Shown: positions 32,679-45,845, numbered from the stretch's first letter. The stretch: 64,000 nucleotides of DNA from Saccharum officinarum (GCA_020631735.1 CM036159.1:98324701-98388700); one strand, 5' to 3'. Made by a program: numbers and translations. Notes: generated by a model not told the origin, from the letters alone.

Positions 32679-34756
32679 ATGGCTCAATTAAGCTTGCACA
32701 TCAACAACACCAAGAAGGCACCTCACTTTGATGGCACAAATTATGCATATTGGAAGGTTAAGATGACCGCACACCTAAAGTCAATCAATAGAGAAGTGTG
32801 GAAGGTCACCGAAACAAAATTTGAGGTTGCTAATCCGGAAGCACCTACACCGGTGGAAGAGAAGAAGCTCCAATGCAATGACATTGCCATTAGTGCTCTT
32901 CATGAGGCATTAGATGACAAGACATTTGAGCAAGTGAAAAACATAGAAGTTGCTCATGATGCTTGGGCCAAGCTAGAAGAAACATTTGAGGGCACCGAAG
33001 GCACAAAGACCGCTAAAGCATATATCTTGCAAGAAAAATTTTCAAGCTTCAAGATGCAAGATGATGAGAGTGTACCGGAGATGTTTCATAGATTGCAAGT
33101 CATTGTCAATGAGCTCAAGGCACTTGGTGAGGAGGTCAAGGACAATCAATTCTCTATGAAGTTCTTGAGAAGCTTGCCCAAGAGATTTGATACATTGATC
33201 ACCGTGCTAGTGAGGACTACATTGAAGGATTCAACTCCTCAACAAATATTTCAAGAAGTGATGACCGATGATTCATATAGAGAAGATGATGAGAAGGATG
33301 AGTTGGTCAAGAAGAAGAAGAAGGAAAATGAAAAGAAAGATGATGAAAAGAAGAAGAGTGTGGCATTCAAAGCCACCACATCCAAGGGCAAATCCAAGAT
33401 TGAATCATCAAGTGATGAAGACTCAAGCTCTTGTGATAGTGATGACATTGATGAGAAGATGGCTCTCTTTGTCAAGCAATTTGGCAAATTCATGAAGAAG
33501 AAGGGCTATCGTGCAAGGAGGAGGAAGAACTCATCTAAGAAGAATGAGCATACCATGAGATGCTTTAGATGCCATAGCAAGGACCATCTCATTGCAAAGT
33601 GTCCTTATGATAGTGATGATGAAGATGCTATCAAGAAGGAGAGGAAGAAGCAAAAGAAGAAGCAAGAAAAGAAGGAGAGCTCTCATAAAAGAAGAATGAT
33701 TCTCATGTTGCTACATGGGATAGTGATGATTCCTCAAGTGATGATGAGGATGACAACAAGAGCAAGAAGAAGGGACATGCTAGCATTGCCATCCAAGAGA
33801 AGGTCTCCCTCTTCGACACTCCATCGTGCTTCATGGCTAAGGCCGCTAAGGTATCATCCGACGATGAGAGTGGTCATGATAATGCTAGTGATAGTGATAG
33901 TGATGAAGAAGAATTCACTAAAGATGAACTAATCACTATGCTAGAAGATTGCACTCAACATTTTAAAGAATCTAGAAAGGAGTGCAAGGGCTTGCTTAAG
34001 GAAAAGAAAAACCTTATGCAAGAACTTGATGAGCTTAGGGCATCTTATGAGAGTCTAAAGGTAGACCATAAGAAGCTTCAAAAGTCTCACACTAAGCTTG
34101 AAGAAGCTCATTCCTCTCTAGTTGAAAAATGTGAAAACATGCCAACTAATGTTGAGAAAGCTAAAACTTGCAACATAGGCATATCATGTGATATAATTGA
34201 TGAATCTTTTCATAAGCCTATTGTTGTTGCTCCCACTAACCCTTCATGTAGCTCATCTACATCATCCTCATCTAGTAGTGATGGTTTCACTTGTGACTCC
34301 ACACTTATAGTTGAGAATGAAAATCTCAAGAAGGAGGTAAAAGAGCTCAATCACACATTAGCTAAGGCTTATGGTGGTGAGGACCGCTTGCTTATGTGCT
34401 TGGGTAGCCAAAGAGCTTCTCTCTACAAAGAGGGATTGGGCTATAACCCCAAGAAAGGCAAGGCCGCTTTTGCTCCTCACAAGACTCGTTTTGTGAAGAA
34501 CAATGGTAGCTATTGCAAAAGTTGCAAGCAAGTTGGTCACATAGAGCAACATTGCATGAACAAGAAATCCAATGCAAATGTATCCTCAATTAAGTTTGAT
34601 TCTTTCTATATGCTTACCAAGGGTACAAATGGTGTTCATGCTAAGTTCATTGGTGCACCATGGATGGGCTCAAAGAAGAAAGCCATTTGGGTACCAAAGA
34701 GCTTAGTCTCTAACCTTGGAGGACCCAAACAAGTTTGGGTACCTAAAAAGAATTGA
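32679..34756 (+). pseudogene. gag of the nested sirevirus (one frameshift)
   Basis: ATG 32679 opens MAQLSLHINNTKKAPHFDGT and a UBN2-type gag region (YWKVKMTAHL, ALDDKTFEQVKNIEVAHDAWAKLEETFEG, FHRLQVIVNELKALGEEV). A Lys/Glu/Ser-rich linker and a CCHC knuckle CFRCHSKDHLIAKC (~33563) follow. Around 33697 the coding frame jumps from phase 0 to phase 2, consistent with loss of one base. It then continues (MAKAAKVSSDDESGHDN...) through a coiled coil to a second knuckle CKSCKQVGHIEQHC (~34516) and a terminal KSLVSNLGGPKQVWVPKKN at 34756. The two-knuckle layout equals that of the outer element. If the shift is not a sequencing error, this copy cannot make full Gag. Confidence 0.9.
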
Positions 34757-34769
34757 TCTTGTCTTGTAG

Positions 34770-37700
34770 GTCAATTACAAAGCCGGAGGAAGGCATTGGG
34801 TGCTTGATAGTGGGTGCACTCAACATATGACCGGAGACTCTTGTATGTTCAATTCAATTGATACAAGTCAAAATGGTGGTTTTGATGCTATCACTTTTGG
34901 CAACAACAAGAAAGGCAAGGTCAAGGGGCTTGGTAAAATTGCTATCTCAAATGACATGAGCATATCTAATGTGTTGCTAGTTGAGAGCTTAGATTTCAAT
35001 CTTTTATCGGTGGCACAACTTTGTGATCTTGGCTTCAAGTGCATATTTGGTAGTGATGATGTTGAAGTCATAAGTGTTGATGGATCAAATTTGATATTCA
35101 AAGGATTTAGACATGGTAGCTTATACTTGGTTGACTTCAATGATAGTGAGACACAATTGACATCATGCTTGCTTAGTAAATCTAGTATGGGTTGGTTGTG
35201 GCATAGAAGGCTTGGTCATGTTGGAATGAAACAATTGAACAAACTTTTGAGGCATGACTTAGTTAGAGGCTTGAAAGATGTCACTTTTGAAAAGGATAAA
35301 CTATGTAGTGCTTGTCAAGCCGGCAAACAAGTTGGAAATACACATCCTAGTAAGAGTGAAATGAGCACATCAAAGGCATTTGAGCTATTGCACATGGACT
35401 TGTTTGGGCCAACAACATACACTAGCATTGGTGGCAACAAGTATGGTTTTGTGATTGTGGATGACTACACTAGATACACTTGGGTGTTCTTTCTCTATGA
35501 CAAGAGTGATGTTTATGATCTATTCAAGTCTTTTGTCAAGAGGGTGCAAAATGAGTTTGAGACTACCATCAAGAAGATTAGAAGTGACAATGGTAGTGAG
35601 TTCAAGAACACAAGAATTGAAGATTTGTGTGATGATTTGGTATTGGACATCAATTCTCACCAACATACACTCCTCAATCAAATGGTGTAGTTGAAAGGAA
35701 AAATAGAACCTTGATTGATATGGCTAGATCAATGCTTAGTGAATACAATGTTAGTCATTCATTTTGGAGTGAAGCTATCAACACGGCTTGCTATTGTAGC
35801 AACCGTCTCTATTGCCATGGGAAGCTTGGAAAGACACCATATGAGCTATTGAATGGAAGAAAGCCCAACATTGCATACTTTAGAGTGTTTGGTTGCAAAT
35901 GCTATATTCTCAAGAAAGGCACTAGATTGAGCAAGTTTGAAAAGAAATGTGATGAAGGGTTCTTACTTGGTTATTCTACCACAAGCAAAGCATATAGAGT
36001 TTGGAATCTCACAAATGGCACCTTGGAAGAAGTTCATGATGTTGAGTTTGATGAAACCCAAGGGTCTCAAAATGAAGCTCAAAACCTTGATGATGTGAGA
36101 GGAGATCAATTGTCAAATGCAATGAAGAACATGGACATTGGTGATATAAGGCCGATGCAAGTTGATGATGATGATATTCATGTGATCAACCAAAGTGTGC
36201 AAATTGATACAAATCAAGCAAGCTCTAGTGGTACTCATGATGAAGCTCAAGTTCAAGGTCAAACAAGTGAAAGCAATCAACTCCCAATACTCCAACCTAC
36301 TAGCATTGCAAGAGATCATCCATTGGACCAAATCATTGGTGGAATTCAAAGTGGTGTTCAAACTAGATCAAGGCTAGCATCCTTTTGTGAGCATTACTCA
36401 TTTGTGTCACTTGAAGAACCTAAGAAATTAGAAGATGCATTGAAGGATTCCGATTGGGTAAATGCCATGCATGAAGAACTAAACAACTTTGCTAGAAATC
36501 AAGTTTGGGAACTTGTTGAAAGGCCAAAGAACTACAATGTGATTGGTACTAAGTGGGTCTTTAGAAACAAGCAAGATCAAGATGGCATGGTTGTGAGAAA
36601 CAAAGCAAGATTAGTAGCACAAGGATACACTCAAGTTGAGGGTCTTGACTTTGGAGAGACATATGCACCGGTTGCAAGATTGGAGGCAATTAGAATCTTA
36701 TTAGCATATGCTTGTGCACACAACATCAAGCTCTATCAAATGGATGTCAAGAGTGCATTTCTCAATGGCTACATCAATGAAGAAGTTTATGTTGAGCAAC
36801 CTCCCGGTTTTGAAGATGACAAGAAGCCCGACCATGTTTACAAGCTAAAGAAGGCATTGTATGGTTTGAAGCAAGCACCTAGAGCATGGTATGAGAGGTT
36901 GAGGGACTTTCTCCTCTCTAAAGGGTTCAAGATGGGAAAGGTTGACACCACTCTCTTCACCAAGAAGCTTGGAAATGACTTGTTTGTGTTGCAAATCTAT
37001 GTGGATGACATTATCTTTGGATCAACTAACCAAGACTTTTGTGAAGAGTTTGGAAATATGATGGCTAATGAGTTTGAGATGTCTATGATTGGAGAGCTTA
37101 GTTACTTCCTTGGACTTCAAATCAAGCAAATGAAGAATGGCACTTTTGTAAGTCAAGGCAAGTACATCAAGGACATGATCAAGAAGTTTGGATTGCAAGA
37201 TGCTAAGCCAATGAGCACACCAATGGGCACTAATGATCAATTGGGTATTGATAATAGTGGAAACATGGTAGATCAAAAGCAATACCGGTCCATGATTGGA
37301 AGTTTGCTCTATGTCACCGCTTCTAGGCCGGATGTGATGTTTAGTGTATGCAAGTGTGCAAGATATCAAGCTTCACCTAGAGAAAGTCACTTGAAAGCAA
37401 CCAAGAGGATATTGAGATATCTAAAGGGCACTCATGATGTTGGATTATGGTATCCCAAGGGGTCTAATTTTGAGTTGATTGGATATTCGGACTCCGACTA
37501 TGGTGGATGCAAGATTGATAGAATGAGCACAAGTGGCACTTGTCAATTGCTTGGAAGGTCTCTTGTTTCATGGTCATCAAAGAAACAAAATAGTGTTGCA
37601 CTATCTACCGCCGAGGCCGAATACATTAGTGCCGGTAGTTGTTGTGCACAATTGCTTTGGATGAAGGCCACTTTGAATGACTTTGGAATTAAATTCAAGA

Positions 37701-37951
37701 ATGTGCCTTTGTTTTGTGATAATGAAAGTGCTATCAAGATGACACAAAATCCGGTTCAACATTCAAGAACCAAGCACATTGACATAAGGCATCACTTCAT
37801 AAGAGACCATCAACAAAAGGGTGATATTAGCATTGAGAGCATTGGCACCGAAGATCAACTAGCCGACATCTTTACAAAGCCACTTGATGAAAAGAGATTT
37901 TACAAGTTGAAGAATGAATTGAACATACTTGACTTCTCCAACTTGAAATGA
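34770..37951 (+). pseudogene. pol of the nested sirevirus (one frameshift in integrase)
   Basis: The reading frame opens immediately after TAG at 34767, in +1 frame relative to the end of gag. It carries protease (HWVLDSGCTQHMTGDSCMF), GAG-pre-integrase (HRRLGHVGMKQLNKLL) and integrase (HMDLFGPTTYTSIGG, VDDYTRYTWVFFLYDKS, IRSDNGSEF). Near 35635 a one-base loss shifts the frame. The remainder (integrase end, [28 protein letters not shown]) and then RT ([38 protein letters not shown]) and RNase H ([33 protein letters not shown]) continue uninterrupted to 37951. Apart from this break every domain is present at usual length. Confidence 0.92.
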
Positions 37952-39023
37952 GTGCACCCCCACATTCTTATATGACATGCCTCTCCTCCAACATAGCAAG
38001 GTAAAGTTGTTTGGCATATCATTCATACTTTGCTAAGGACATGTTTAGAACATATAGACATATTTGCATGACAAATAGGCTCATTCATGAAAATCAAATG
38101 ATTTTGATGTATATATGGTACCACTATTGCTTCTATGTTTGATTGATCTAGTGGTAGCATATGACATGTTTGTGGGCTTGCAAACCTAGTGTTGAATCTA
38201 GAAAATGAGCTCATGATGTGTAATTCAACATGGTCAAGATAACCCTTATACTTTATGAGGTGTGAAAAAGCTTGTCCTTGGATCAAACCGAATTACATAT
38301 TCTAGGCAAGTGATCTAGATTGAACCATAATTTGGACTCCCTCATATTGATTGACTTATCTCTCACTAAAATTGGCACCTTTTTGGTGATTGTTGACAAA
38401 GGGGGAGAGAAAAGTCACAAAGATATTGCAAAGAGGGAATAAGATATAATAAGAGGGAGAGAAAAGTCACAGGGGAGAGAAAAGTCACAAAGATAAAAAG
38501 AAAAGTCACAAAGAGAGAAATTAAATTTGAGCACATAAGTAGGGGGAGCAAGCTCATGAATTATTTGTTGCATTTGTATGTGCATTAACATGATGAATTG
38601 TTGCATTGCAAAGCTTAAATTCATATTCATGATTGTTGGTGAGTGCTAGAAATAGAACTTGAATGATGATTTGTTAAGAGTAGCTTTACATGTGGTATCT
38701 AGACACCTTTTGCTTATAATGTTGATCTCACGGGGTACTTTAGTGTTTGTGATCTTTACAAGTGATGTATTACAAGTGGTGTCTAGCTACATCGATGCTA
38801 AGGATGGTATATAAAGGCAACTCCGATTGGTATCACGCTTCAAAGGTCCATTCTATATACCTTAGCATCAATTTGATAGTAGTAACTCTCCCAAAATTCA
38901 AATCCATACATATGTGCACAATTGAACCAAACTCATGGAAGCACATATGTAGGGGGAGCTAATACTATCGAAATTGAAAATTGATTTCATTTCATATCTT
39001 TGTGATGGTTGTCATCAATTACC
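37952..39023 (+). other. Nested sirevirus 3' untranslated region with repeated purine tracts
   Basis: No ORF is credible. At about 38400-38530 a GGGAGAGAAAAGTCACA(AAGAT) unit is repeated four to five times. Further AGGGGGAGC tracts lie at 38541 and 38952. Multiple polypurine tracts are a known sirevirus feature. There is no env-like ORF, unlike in the outer element. Confidence 0.75.
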
Positions 39024-39037
39024 AAAAAGGGGGAGAT
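39024..39037 (+). other. Polypurine tract of the nested sirevirus
   Basis: AAAAAGGGGGAGAT is immediately followed by the 3' LTR. It is identical to the tract of the outer element. Confidence 0.9.
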
Positions 39038-40990
39038 TGAAAGCCCAAGTTTGGTTTTGGTAATTAATGACACCAAGTTGCTAATGCCATGTGTTAAGTG
39101 TTTTGAGTTAGGCATAAGCAACACATGTGATGAAGGTGTACGTGGCAAGGAGTGGTGGCCACAAGATCACAAAGAAATGGTGCATGGACATGAAATGATG
39201 ATCATGGTGGAGATGCACATAATATGATGGACTTGATGATCAAGTGGAAGAGAAGGATCTAAGAGCGCAAGGCAAAGGTATAACCATAGGGTTTTCCTTT
39301 TGCCGGTCTAAGTTGAGTAGAGAAGTGATTGACCGGGTTTAGGATACATAGCCGACTATCAAGAGGGGCAATCACGGTTAGCTCGGAAATCAAGTGCCAC
39401 TAGATCATTGTTTTGAGCATATGCATTAGGATCTAGTAAAAGAGCTAACATAACGCCTTGAGAAATATTTGTGAAATGCTAACACACATGCACATGGTGG
39501 TGTACACTTGGTGGTGTTAGCACATTTGCGAAGGCGGTGGAGTTTAAGCGGTAGAGAGGGGTTTGGGTTTCTCTCTCCCTCCCGCCGAGCTTGCGAGGTG
39601 GGATTCGGCGCTTTTTGGAGAAGTGAAATGCCTATTTTCTACTGCGCCGAAAGTCAGAAAAGAAATGGAGGCGAAAGGAGGTCACTGCGTTGACCGGACG
39701 CTGCACCGGACGCGGTCACGGTTTGACCGGACGCGTCCGGTCAGTTCTTCGTGGCGCGAGCGCTAGGGTTTGTGACCGGACGCTGGTCTGGCCTGACCAG
39801 CGCGTCCGGTCAGTTCAACTGGGCGTAAAAGAAAAGCACGCGACCGGCGCGTCCGGTCCTTCACGGAACCGGAGCGTCCGGTCAAGCGTCCAGAGAGGCC
39901 GAGCGTAGCGTAGCGCCGATCGGACGCGGGGCGCGTCCGGTCAGGTGCGATCGGACGAGTCCGGTCGTAGCTGGAGCTTACTGGAACGCGACCGGACGCT
40001 GGCACTGTCGCATCCGGTCACTCGGTTGAGCGCGTCCGGTCAGGGCAACGGCTAGTTCTGACGCGCACAGTTCACGTTTGTCGTGTAGTGACCGGACGCG
40101 TCCGGTCACCCTGACCGGAGCGTCCGGTCAGCGCGATTTTTGCTGCGTCGTCTGTAACGGCTAGCTGCGTACCCCTTCGTTATAAATAGATGTTGGACGG
40201 GGTTTGAGGGCAACTCTTGCACATTTTGAGATATAGAGACATACTTTGAGCTAGAGAACAACCCCTCCACTCATCTCTTTGCATAGTTGCACATCTTGAG
40301 TGAGATTGAGTGAGATTCAAGTGCATTGCTTGAGAGTTGCATTCTAGAGGCACTTGATCTTTGAGTTGCTGCGGATTTCTTGTTACTCTTCCGTGTTTCC
40401 CGACACGGTAGACGGCTTGGAGCAGCGGAGGTGATTGAGCTCGCAATTGGAGATTGTTGGAGCCTTCACCAAGTGTTGTAAGGGGTTCTTGATCCTTCCC
40501 CGCGGGAGTTCGCAAATTGGATACTCTAGTGAAGCTCGTGGCTTGGAGGATCCCCATCTTGTGTGCGGTTGTGCGGCGCCCGCCGAGGGCTCGACTCTTG
40601 ATAGTCGATTAGCTCGCGAACCGACAAGTGGGTGTATCGCCACAACAGGGAGTAGCTTGCCGGGAAGCAAGTGAACCTCGGGATAAATTCTTGTGTCATT
40701 CTCTTCCCGAGGATTTCTCTTGTATGATTGATTGATTGGTATTTCTCTTCTCTTTACGGCGGTATAATCACTCGAAGCTCTTCTCTCGTATTACTTCTCG
40801 TTTCTAGCTTATAGTTGTTGTTATGTTTAGTGAATAGCCTTGTACTAGACTTGTGTAGGTGGCTTGCTTAATTAGTTAGAGCTAGTGCTTTTGCCTCGCC
40901 ACCTTTCGTACTAACTCGTGGTTAAGTAATTCTTGTAGAAGTTTTAATTAGGCTATTCACCCCCCCCCTCTAGCCTATTTGGACCTTACA
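39038..40990 (+). repeat. 3' LTR of the nested sirevirus (1,953 bp)
   Basis: It is the partner of 30693-32618 with about ten base differences. It holds one extra 26-bp palindrome-array unit near 39858 and one extra C near 40970. It is followed by the target duplication GGTTG. Confidence 0.95.
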
Positions 40991-40995
40991 GGTTG

Positions 40996-43900
40996 CACAC
41001 AACATATGACCGGTGATCCATGTATGTTCACCTCACTTGAAGAAAATGGGGTATGTCAAGATAAGATCACATTTGGGGACAATTCAAAGAGCAAAGTCAA
41101 GGGTATAGGCAAGATTACAATATCAAATGATCACTCTCTCTCAAATGTGCTCTATGTTGCTTCTTTGAGTTTCAACTTACTATCCGTTGGGCAACTTTGT
41201 GACCTTGGCTACCAATGCTTGTTTACTCCAAATGAAGTGGTTGTTATAAAGATAGATGACAAGCAAGTAATTTTCAAGGGCTTTAGATACAATAATCTTT
41301 ATCTTGTTGACTTCACCTCCGAAGATGCAAACTTGATGACATGTTTATTCACCAAAACTACACTTGGATGGCTTTGGCATAGGAGGCTTGCTCATGTTGG
41401 AATGAATACTCTCAATAAGCTATTGAAGAAAGAATTAGTGAGAGGTTTGAAGGATGTAAAGTTTGAGAAGGACAAACCTTGTAGTGCATGTTAAGCCGGC
41501 AAACAAGTTGCAAACACTCATGCAACCAAAGCTTACATGTCAACATCAAGAGTACTAGAACTTCTACATATGGATTTGTTTGGTCCTACAACTTACAAGA
41601 GCTTGGGTGGAAATCTCTATTGCCTAGTGATTGTGGATGACTACTCAAGATACACTTGGACTTTCTTTCTTCATGACAAATCCGAAGTGGCAAATTGCTT
41701 CAAGAAGTTTGCAAAGAGAGCTCAAAATGAATTTGAAGTCAAGATAAAGAAAATTAGAAGTGACAATGGCAAAGAGTTTGACAACACCAACATTGAAGCT
41801 TATTGTAATGAAATTGGAATCAAGTATGAAGTTTCATCAACCTACACTCCTCAACAAAATGGTGTAGTTGAGAGACAGAACCGAACCTTGATCACTCTTG
41901 CAAGAACAATGCTAGATGAGTACAACATACCGGAAAAATTGTGGGCCGAGGCAATCAACACCGCATGCTATGCCTCAAATCACCTCTTCCTACAAAAGTT
42001 CCTCAACAAGACCCCTTATGAGTTGCTAAATGGGAAGAAGCCGGACGTCTCATTCTTCCGGGTGTTTGGTTGTAAATGCTACATCTACAAGAAGCGTCAA
42101 CACCTAGGGAAGTTCCAAAGATGTTGTGATATTGGTTTTCTTATTGGTTACTCATCAAAGTCCAAAGCATATAGAGTATTTAACCATACCACCGGTTTGG
42201 TTGAAGAAACATATGATGTGGAATTTGATGAATCTAACGGCTCCCAAGGAGCAATTGAGAATTGTGATGATGTAGGTGATAAACCATTGAGAGAGGCCAT
42301 GAAGAACATGCCGATGGGAGATATCAAGCCTAAAGATGATGAAGACGATGTACAAATTGTCAATCCACCATCTTCATCATATGTGCCTCAAGATGATGAC
42401 AAGAATGAGAGAGTTAAAAATGAAGATACTCATGTCTCTCATCAACAAGCCGAGGCACAAGCTCAAGATGTTGATGCTTCCCATCCTACTCCTCAAATGG
42501 TTGATCGAAGAAACTCACCCCTACTTCAAGCACATCCACAAGATCTCATCATAGGGAGTCCTACAAAGGGTGTAATGACTCGATCTCAAAAGTTTACTTC
42601 TTTTATTGAACATCACTATTTTGTCTCTTGTCTTGAACCTAAGAATGTAGAAGAAGCTCTTCAAGATCCAGATTGGGTGAATGTCATGCATGAAGAATTG
42701 AACAACTTCGCCCGCAATCAAGTTTAGACACTTGAAGAGCATCCAAAAGGCGCAAGAGTCATTGGAACCAAGTGGGTGTTCCGCAACAAGCAAGATGATC
42801 AAGGCGTAGTAGTAAGAAACAAGGCAAGACTAGTAGCAAAAGGGTTCTCTCAAGTTGAAGGTCTTGATTTTGGAGAGACTTTTGCACCCGTTGCAAGACT
42901 TGAAGCCATTTGTATCCTTCTTGCATATGCATCACATCATGAAATGAAATTATATCAAATGGATGTGAAAAGTGCATTTTTAAATGGCTTCATAAATGAA
43001 CTAGTCTATGTTGAACAACCTCCCGGGTTTGAAGACCCTAGATATCCTAATCATGTTTATAGGTTGTCCAAGGCACTATATGGGCTCAAGCAAGCCCCTA
43101 GAGCGTGGTATGAGCGCCTCCGGGACTTCCTCATTGAGAAGGGCTTCACTATTGGGAAGGTTGACACCACACTATTCACCAAGAAATTTAATGGAGAGAT
43201 CTTCATTTGTCAAGTCTATGTTGATGATATTATCTTCGGGTCAACAAATGAAGATTATTGCAAAGAATTTGGTGAATTGATGTCAATGATTGGTGAGCTA
43301 ACATTCTTCCTTGGGTTTCAAGTCAAGCAAATGAGAGAAGGGATTTTTATCTCTCAAGAAAAGTATACCAAGGATCTTCTCAAAAGATTCAAGATGGAAG
43401 AATACAAGCCAATCAAGACCCCAATACCAACTAATGGACATCTCGACCTAGATGAGGGAGGTAAACCAATCGATCAAACTCTTTACCGTTCTATGATTGG
43501 TAGCTTGTTGTACCTTACCGCATCTAGGCCCGATATTATGTTTAGTGTGTGCATGTGTGCTCGCTTTCAAGCGTGCCCAAAAGAACCTCACCTAAGTGTC
43601 GTAAAAAGAATCCTAAGATATCTTAAGTACACCCCAAGCATCGAACTTTGGTACCCCAAAGGAGCTAGATTCCAACTAGTTGGCTACTCCGATTCGGATT
43701 ATGTCAGTTGCAAAATTGATAGAAAAAGCACATCCGGAGGATACCATTTGCTTGGGAGATCCTTAGTATCTTGGTCATCTAAGAAGCAAAATAGTGTGGC
43801 TTTGTCCACCGCCGAGGCGGAATACATTGCCGCGGGGGCTTGTTGTGCACAAATCTTATACATGAAACAAACCCTCCTAGACTATGGAGTTGTTCTTGAA

Positions 43901-44155
43901 AAGGTGTCGCTTTTATGTGACAATGAAAGTGTCGTTAAAATTGCTAATAATCCGGTACAACACTCTCGCACCAAGCACATTGATATCCGCCACCACTTTC
44001 TAAGAGATCATGTTGCTAAAAATGATATATCACTAGAAGGTGTAAGAAGTGAAAATCAATTAGCGGATATCTTCACTAAACCTTTAGATGAGGCTACTTT
44101 TTGTAGGTTGAGAAGTGAACTAAATGTGCTTGATTCTAGTAATTTTAAAAGATGA
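40996..44155 (+). pseudogene. Outer sirevirus pol, remainder (protease, integrase, RT, RNase H)
   Basis: Joined to 30692, the same frame runs to the TGA at 44153 with only two stops, TAA at 41492 and TAG at 42725. The order is that of Ty1/copia: protease (TQHMTGDPCMF), GAG-pre-integrase with HRRLAHVGMNTLNKLL, and integrase (HMDLFGPTTYKSLGG, IVDDYSRYTWTFFLHDKSE, IRSDNGKEF). Reverse transcriptase follows ([47 protein letters not shown]), then RNase H ([34 protein letters not shown]). A short in-frame deletion lies just after the YVDD region ([11 protein letters not shown]) compared with the nested relative. Both stops fit single transitions from Gln and Trp codons. It is inactive. Confidence 0.92.
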
Positions 44156-45845
44156 GCTTGTGTTGTCCCTTGCATTGCATTGTTTTTTTGTCATGTTTAA
44201 TTTCCCGCAATGCATCTAGAACTTGTCTAACACGGTTACGATAACCCTCCTTTGGAGGAGTAAAAAAGCCTAACCATGGATCTAACTTGACAAGCAACCT
44301 AGCCTTCCTTTCTTGTTTTGCATTGCATATGCATGGTTGTTGCTTTGTCATTTCTTTTCGGTTTAGCTTTGAGCAACCTCTATGTTCGTCCATAAATAGA
44401 GAGAGCATTTGAAGCTCCTAAGGGTTCATAAACTCTATTGTATGGCCATACGCTGCTCCTCGGGTGTTTATTGAATATTTTCTTAAAAATAATACTAGCC
44501 TAAGGAAAAATATTTTGAAAATTTTGAGGGTTTGAGTGAGGTCACTCATATCAGGTTCCAATTGGTGTTTATTTGAGTCTCTTTGAATTGGAACTTGATT
44601 GGGAGAAGTCGTGTCGAAAATCAGTTTGAAAAAAGGCGTTTTACAGCGACCGGACGCTGGACCGGACTCTGCATCGGACGCGGTTCTGCTTCACCACCGC
44701 GTCCGGTTCCAGCGTACACCAGCGCATCCGATCATTCCTGAAGTCTTTCTTCGAAATCTCTAACCGGACGCGCAGTTGCTGACCACCGTGTCCGGTCATC
44801 CGTTTAATTTTCCGAGAAAAACATGACCAGACTCTGTCAGCGTCCGATCATGCATAATCGGACGCGTCCGGTCATTCCAGGAGCTTACTGGAATGTGACC
44901 GGATGCTGCCTCCACCGCGTCCGGTCATTCGACCACCGTGTCCGGTCATCGCGTAAAAAGCGGATCTCACCCTTTTAACCATTCATTCGGATCTCTCTCG
45001 CGTGTCACTTTTCATCCGCCGCCGCCCGTACTCGCCAAGATTCCGAGCGCCGCCATTTTCGCCGAGTCACCGCGACCGCACCTTTCTCGCCGAGCCGCCG
45101 CGCCATCGTCGCCGTGCGCCCCTGCTCGCAGCCATGCCGCGCTGTCCTCGCTCGCGTGCGCACACCACGCCTCCACAGATGCCTTCACGAGCTCGCCGCT
45201 TCGCCGCCGCAGCCGCGCCACCAGAGCCGCCAGAGCCCCCAGAGCAGCCCCGCGCCCTAGCTCCACCCTCGTGCCCTCTTCCTGCCGCGCGCGCGCACAG
45301 CTCCGAGGCCCTAACCCACCGTCGCAAAAACCCTAACCCTAGCCACCCGAATCCGTTTGCCGAGGCTTTTCGCGAGTTTTTGTCTCCGTGATCGTCTCCG
45401 TCTCCACGATTGTCTCCGTCTCCGTAAGGTGACGTCCTTACCTTGGATTAGGGTTTACCGTCGTTTTTCTGGTGAATTACTTATTCGATCGTCAATCTCT
45501 CGGTACTCCAGGGTTTCGATCGCCGTCTCCGGGTAACCCTAGCGCGTCGAGATCGTCTTCCGCTCATCGGATCTTCGCTCGTCGAGGTAGCTATCGTGGT
45601 CCTTTCATATCTTACCTTACATGCTTGCTCTTATCAGGATCTCACTTATCTTTTAGATATATATGTTGCTTATAGTAGATCCATCTATTCTATCGTTTCA
45701 GTTTGTCCTGTCAGTGCTGAGTGTGTCAGGTGATCAGTTGTGAATCCGAGGCCAAGCCTGCGGATACGGATTGAGGCCAAGCCTCACGAGTGTCAGTACA
45801 TCATCTACTACTTTCCAGTTTTTCTCAGTACAGCAGTTTGTCAGT
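44156..45845 (+). other. Spacer between pol and the env-like ORF, leader-like
   Basis: The first ~480 bp has no clear content. From 44645 to 44950 there is an array of CCGGACGCG/GCGTCCGGTCA half-sites like those in the LTRs. It is followed by a GC-rich stretch (45000-45370) with telo-box-like AAACCCTAACCCTAG (about 45328-45343), then a T-rich leader with GTAAGG and GGGTAACCC-type splice-like words. This resembles a plant promoter plus 5' UTR placed ahead of the env-like ORF. ORFs here of up to 132 codons look compositional. Confidence 0.5.

Larger units (their letters stand above)
30693..40990 (+). mobile_element. Nested younger sirevirus (Ty1/copia)
   Basis: This complete element is flanked by a perfect 5-bp target duplication GGTTG (30688-30692 and 40991-40995). 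The LTRs begin TGAAAGCCCAAG and end CCTTACA. They differ by only about ten substitutions by eye, one 26-bp indel and one C, implying recent insertion. It has gag and pol but no env-like ORF. It is inserted inside the protease active-site region of the outer sirevirus, in the same orientation. Confidence 0.96.

Noticed and set aside
45002..45391. ORFs in the leader before the env-like gene
   Set aside because: Pro/Arg/Ala-rich compositional ORFs in a 5'-UTR-like region; no domain.
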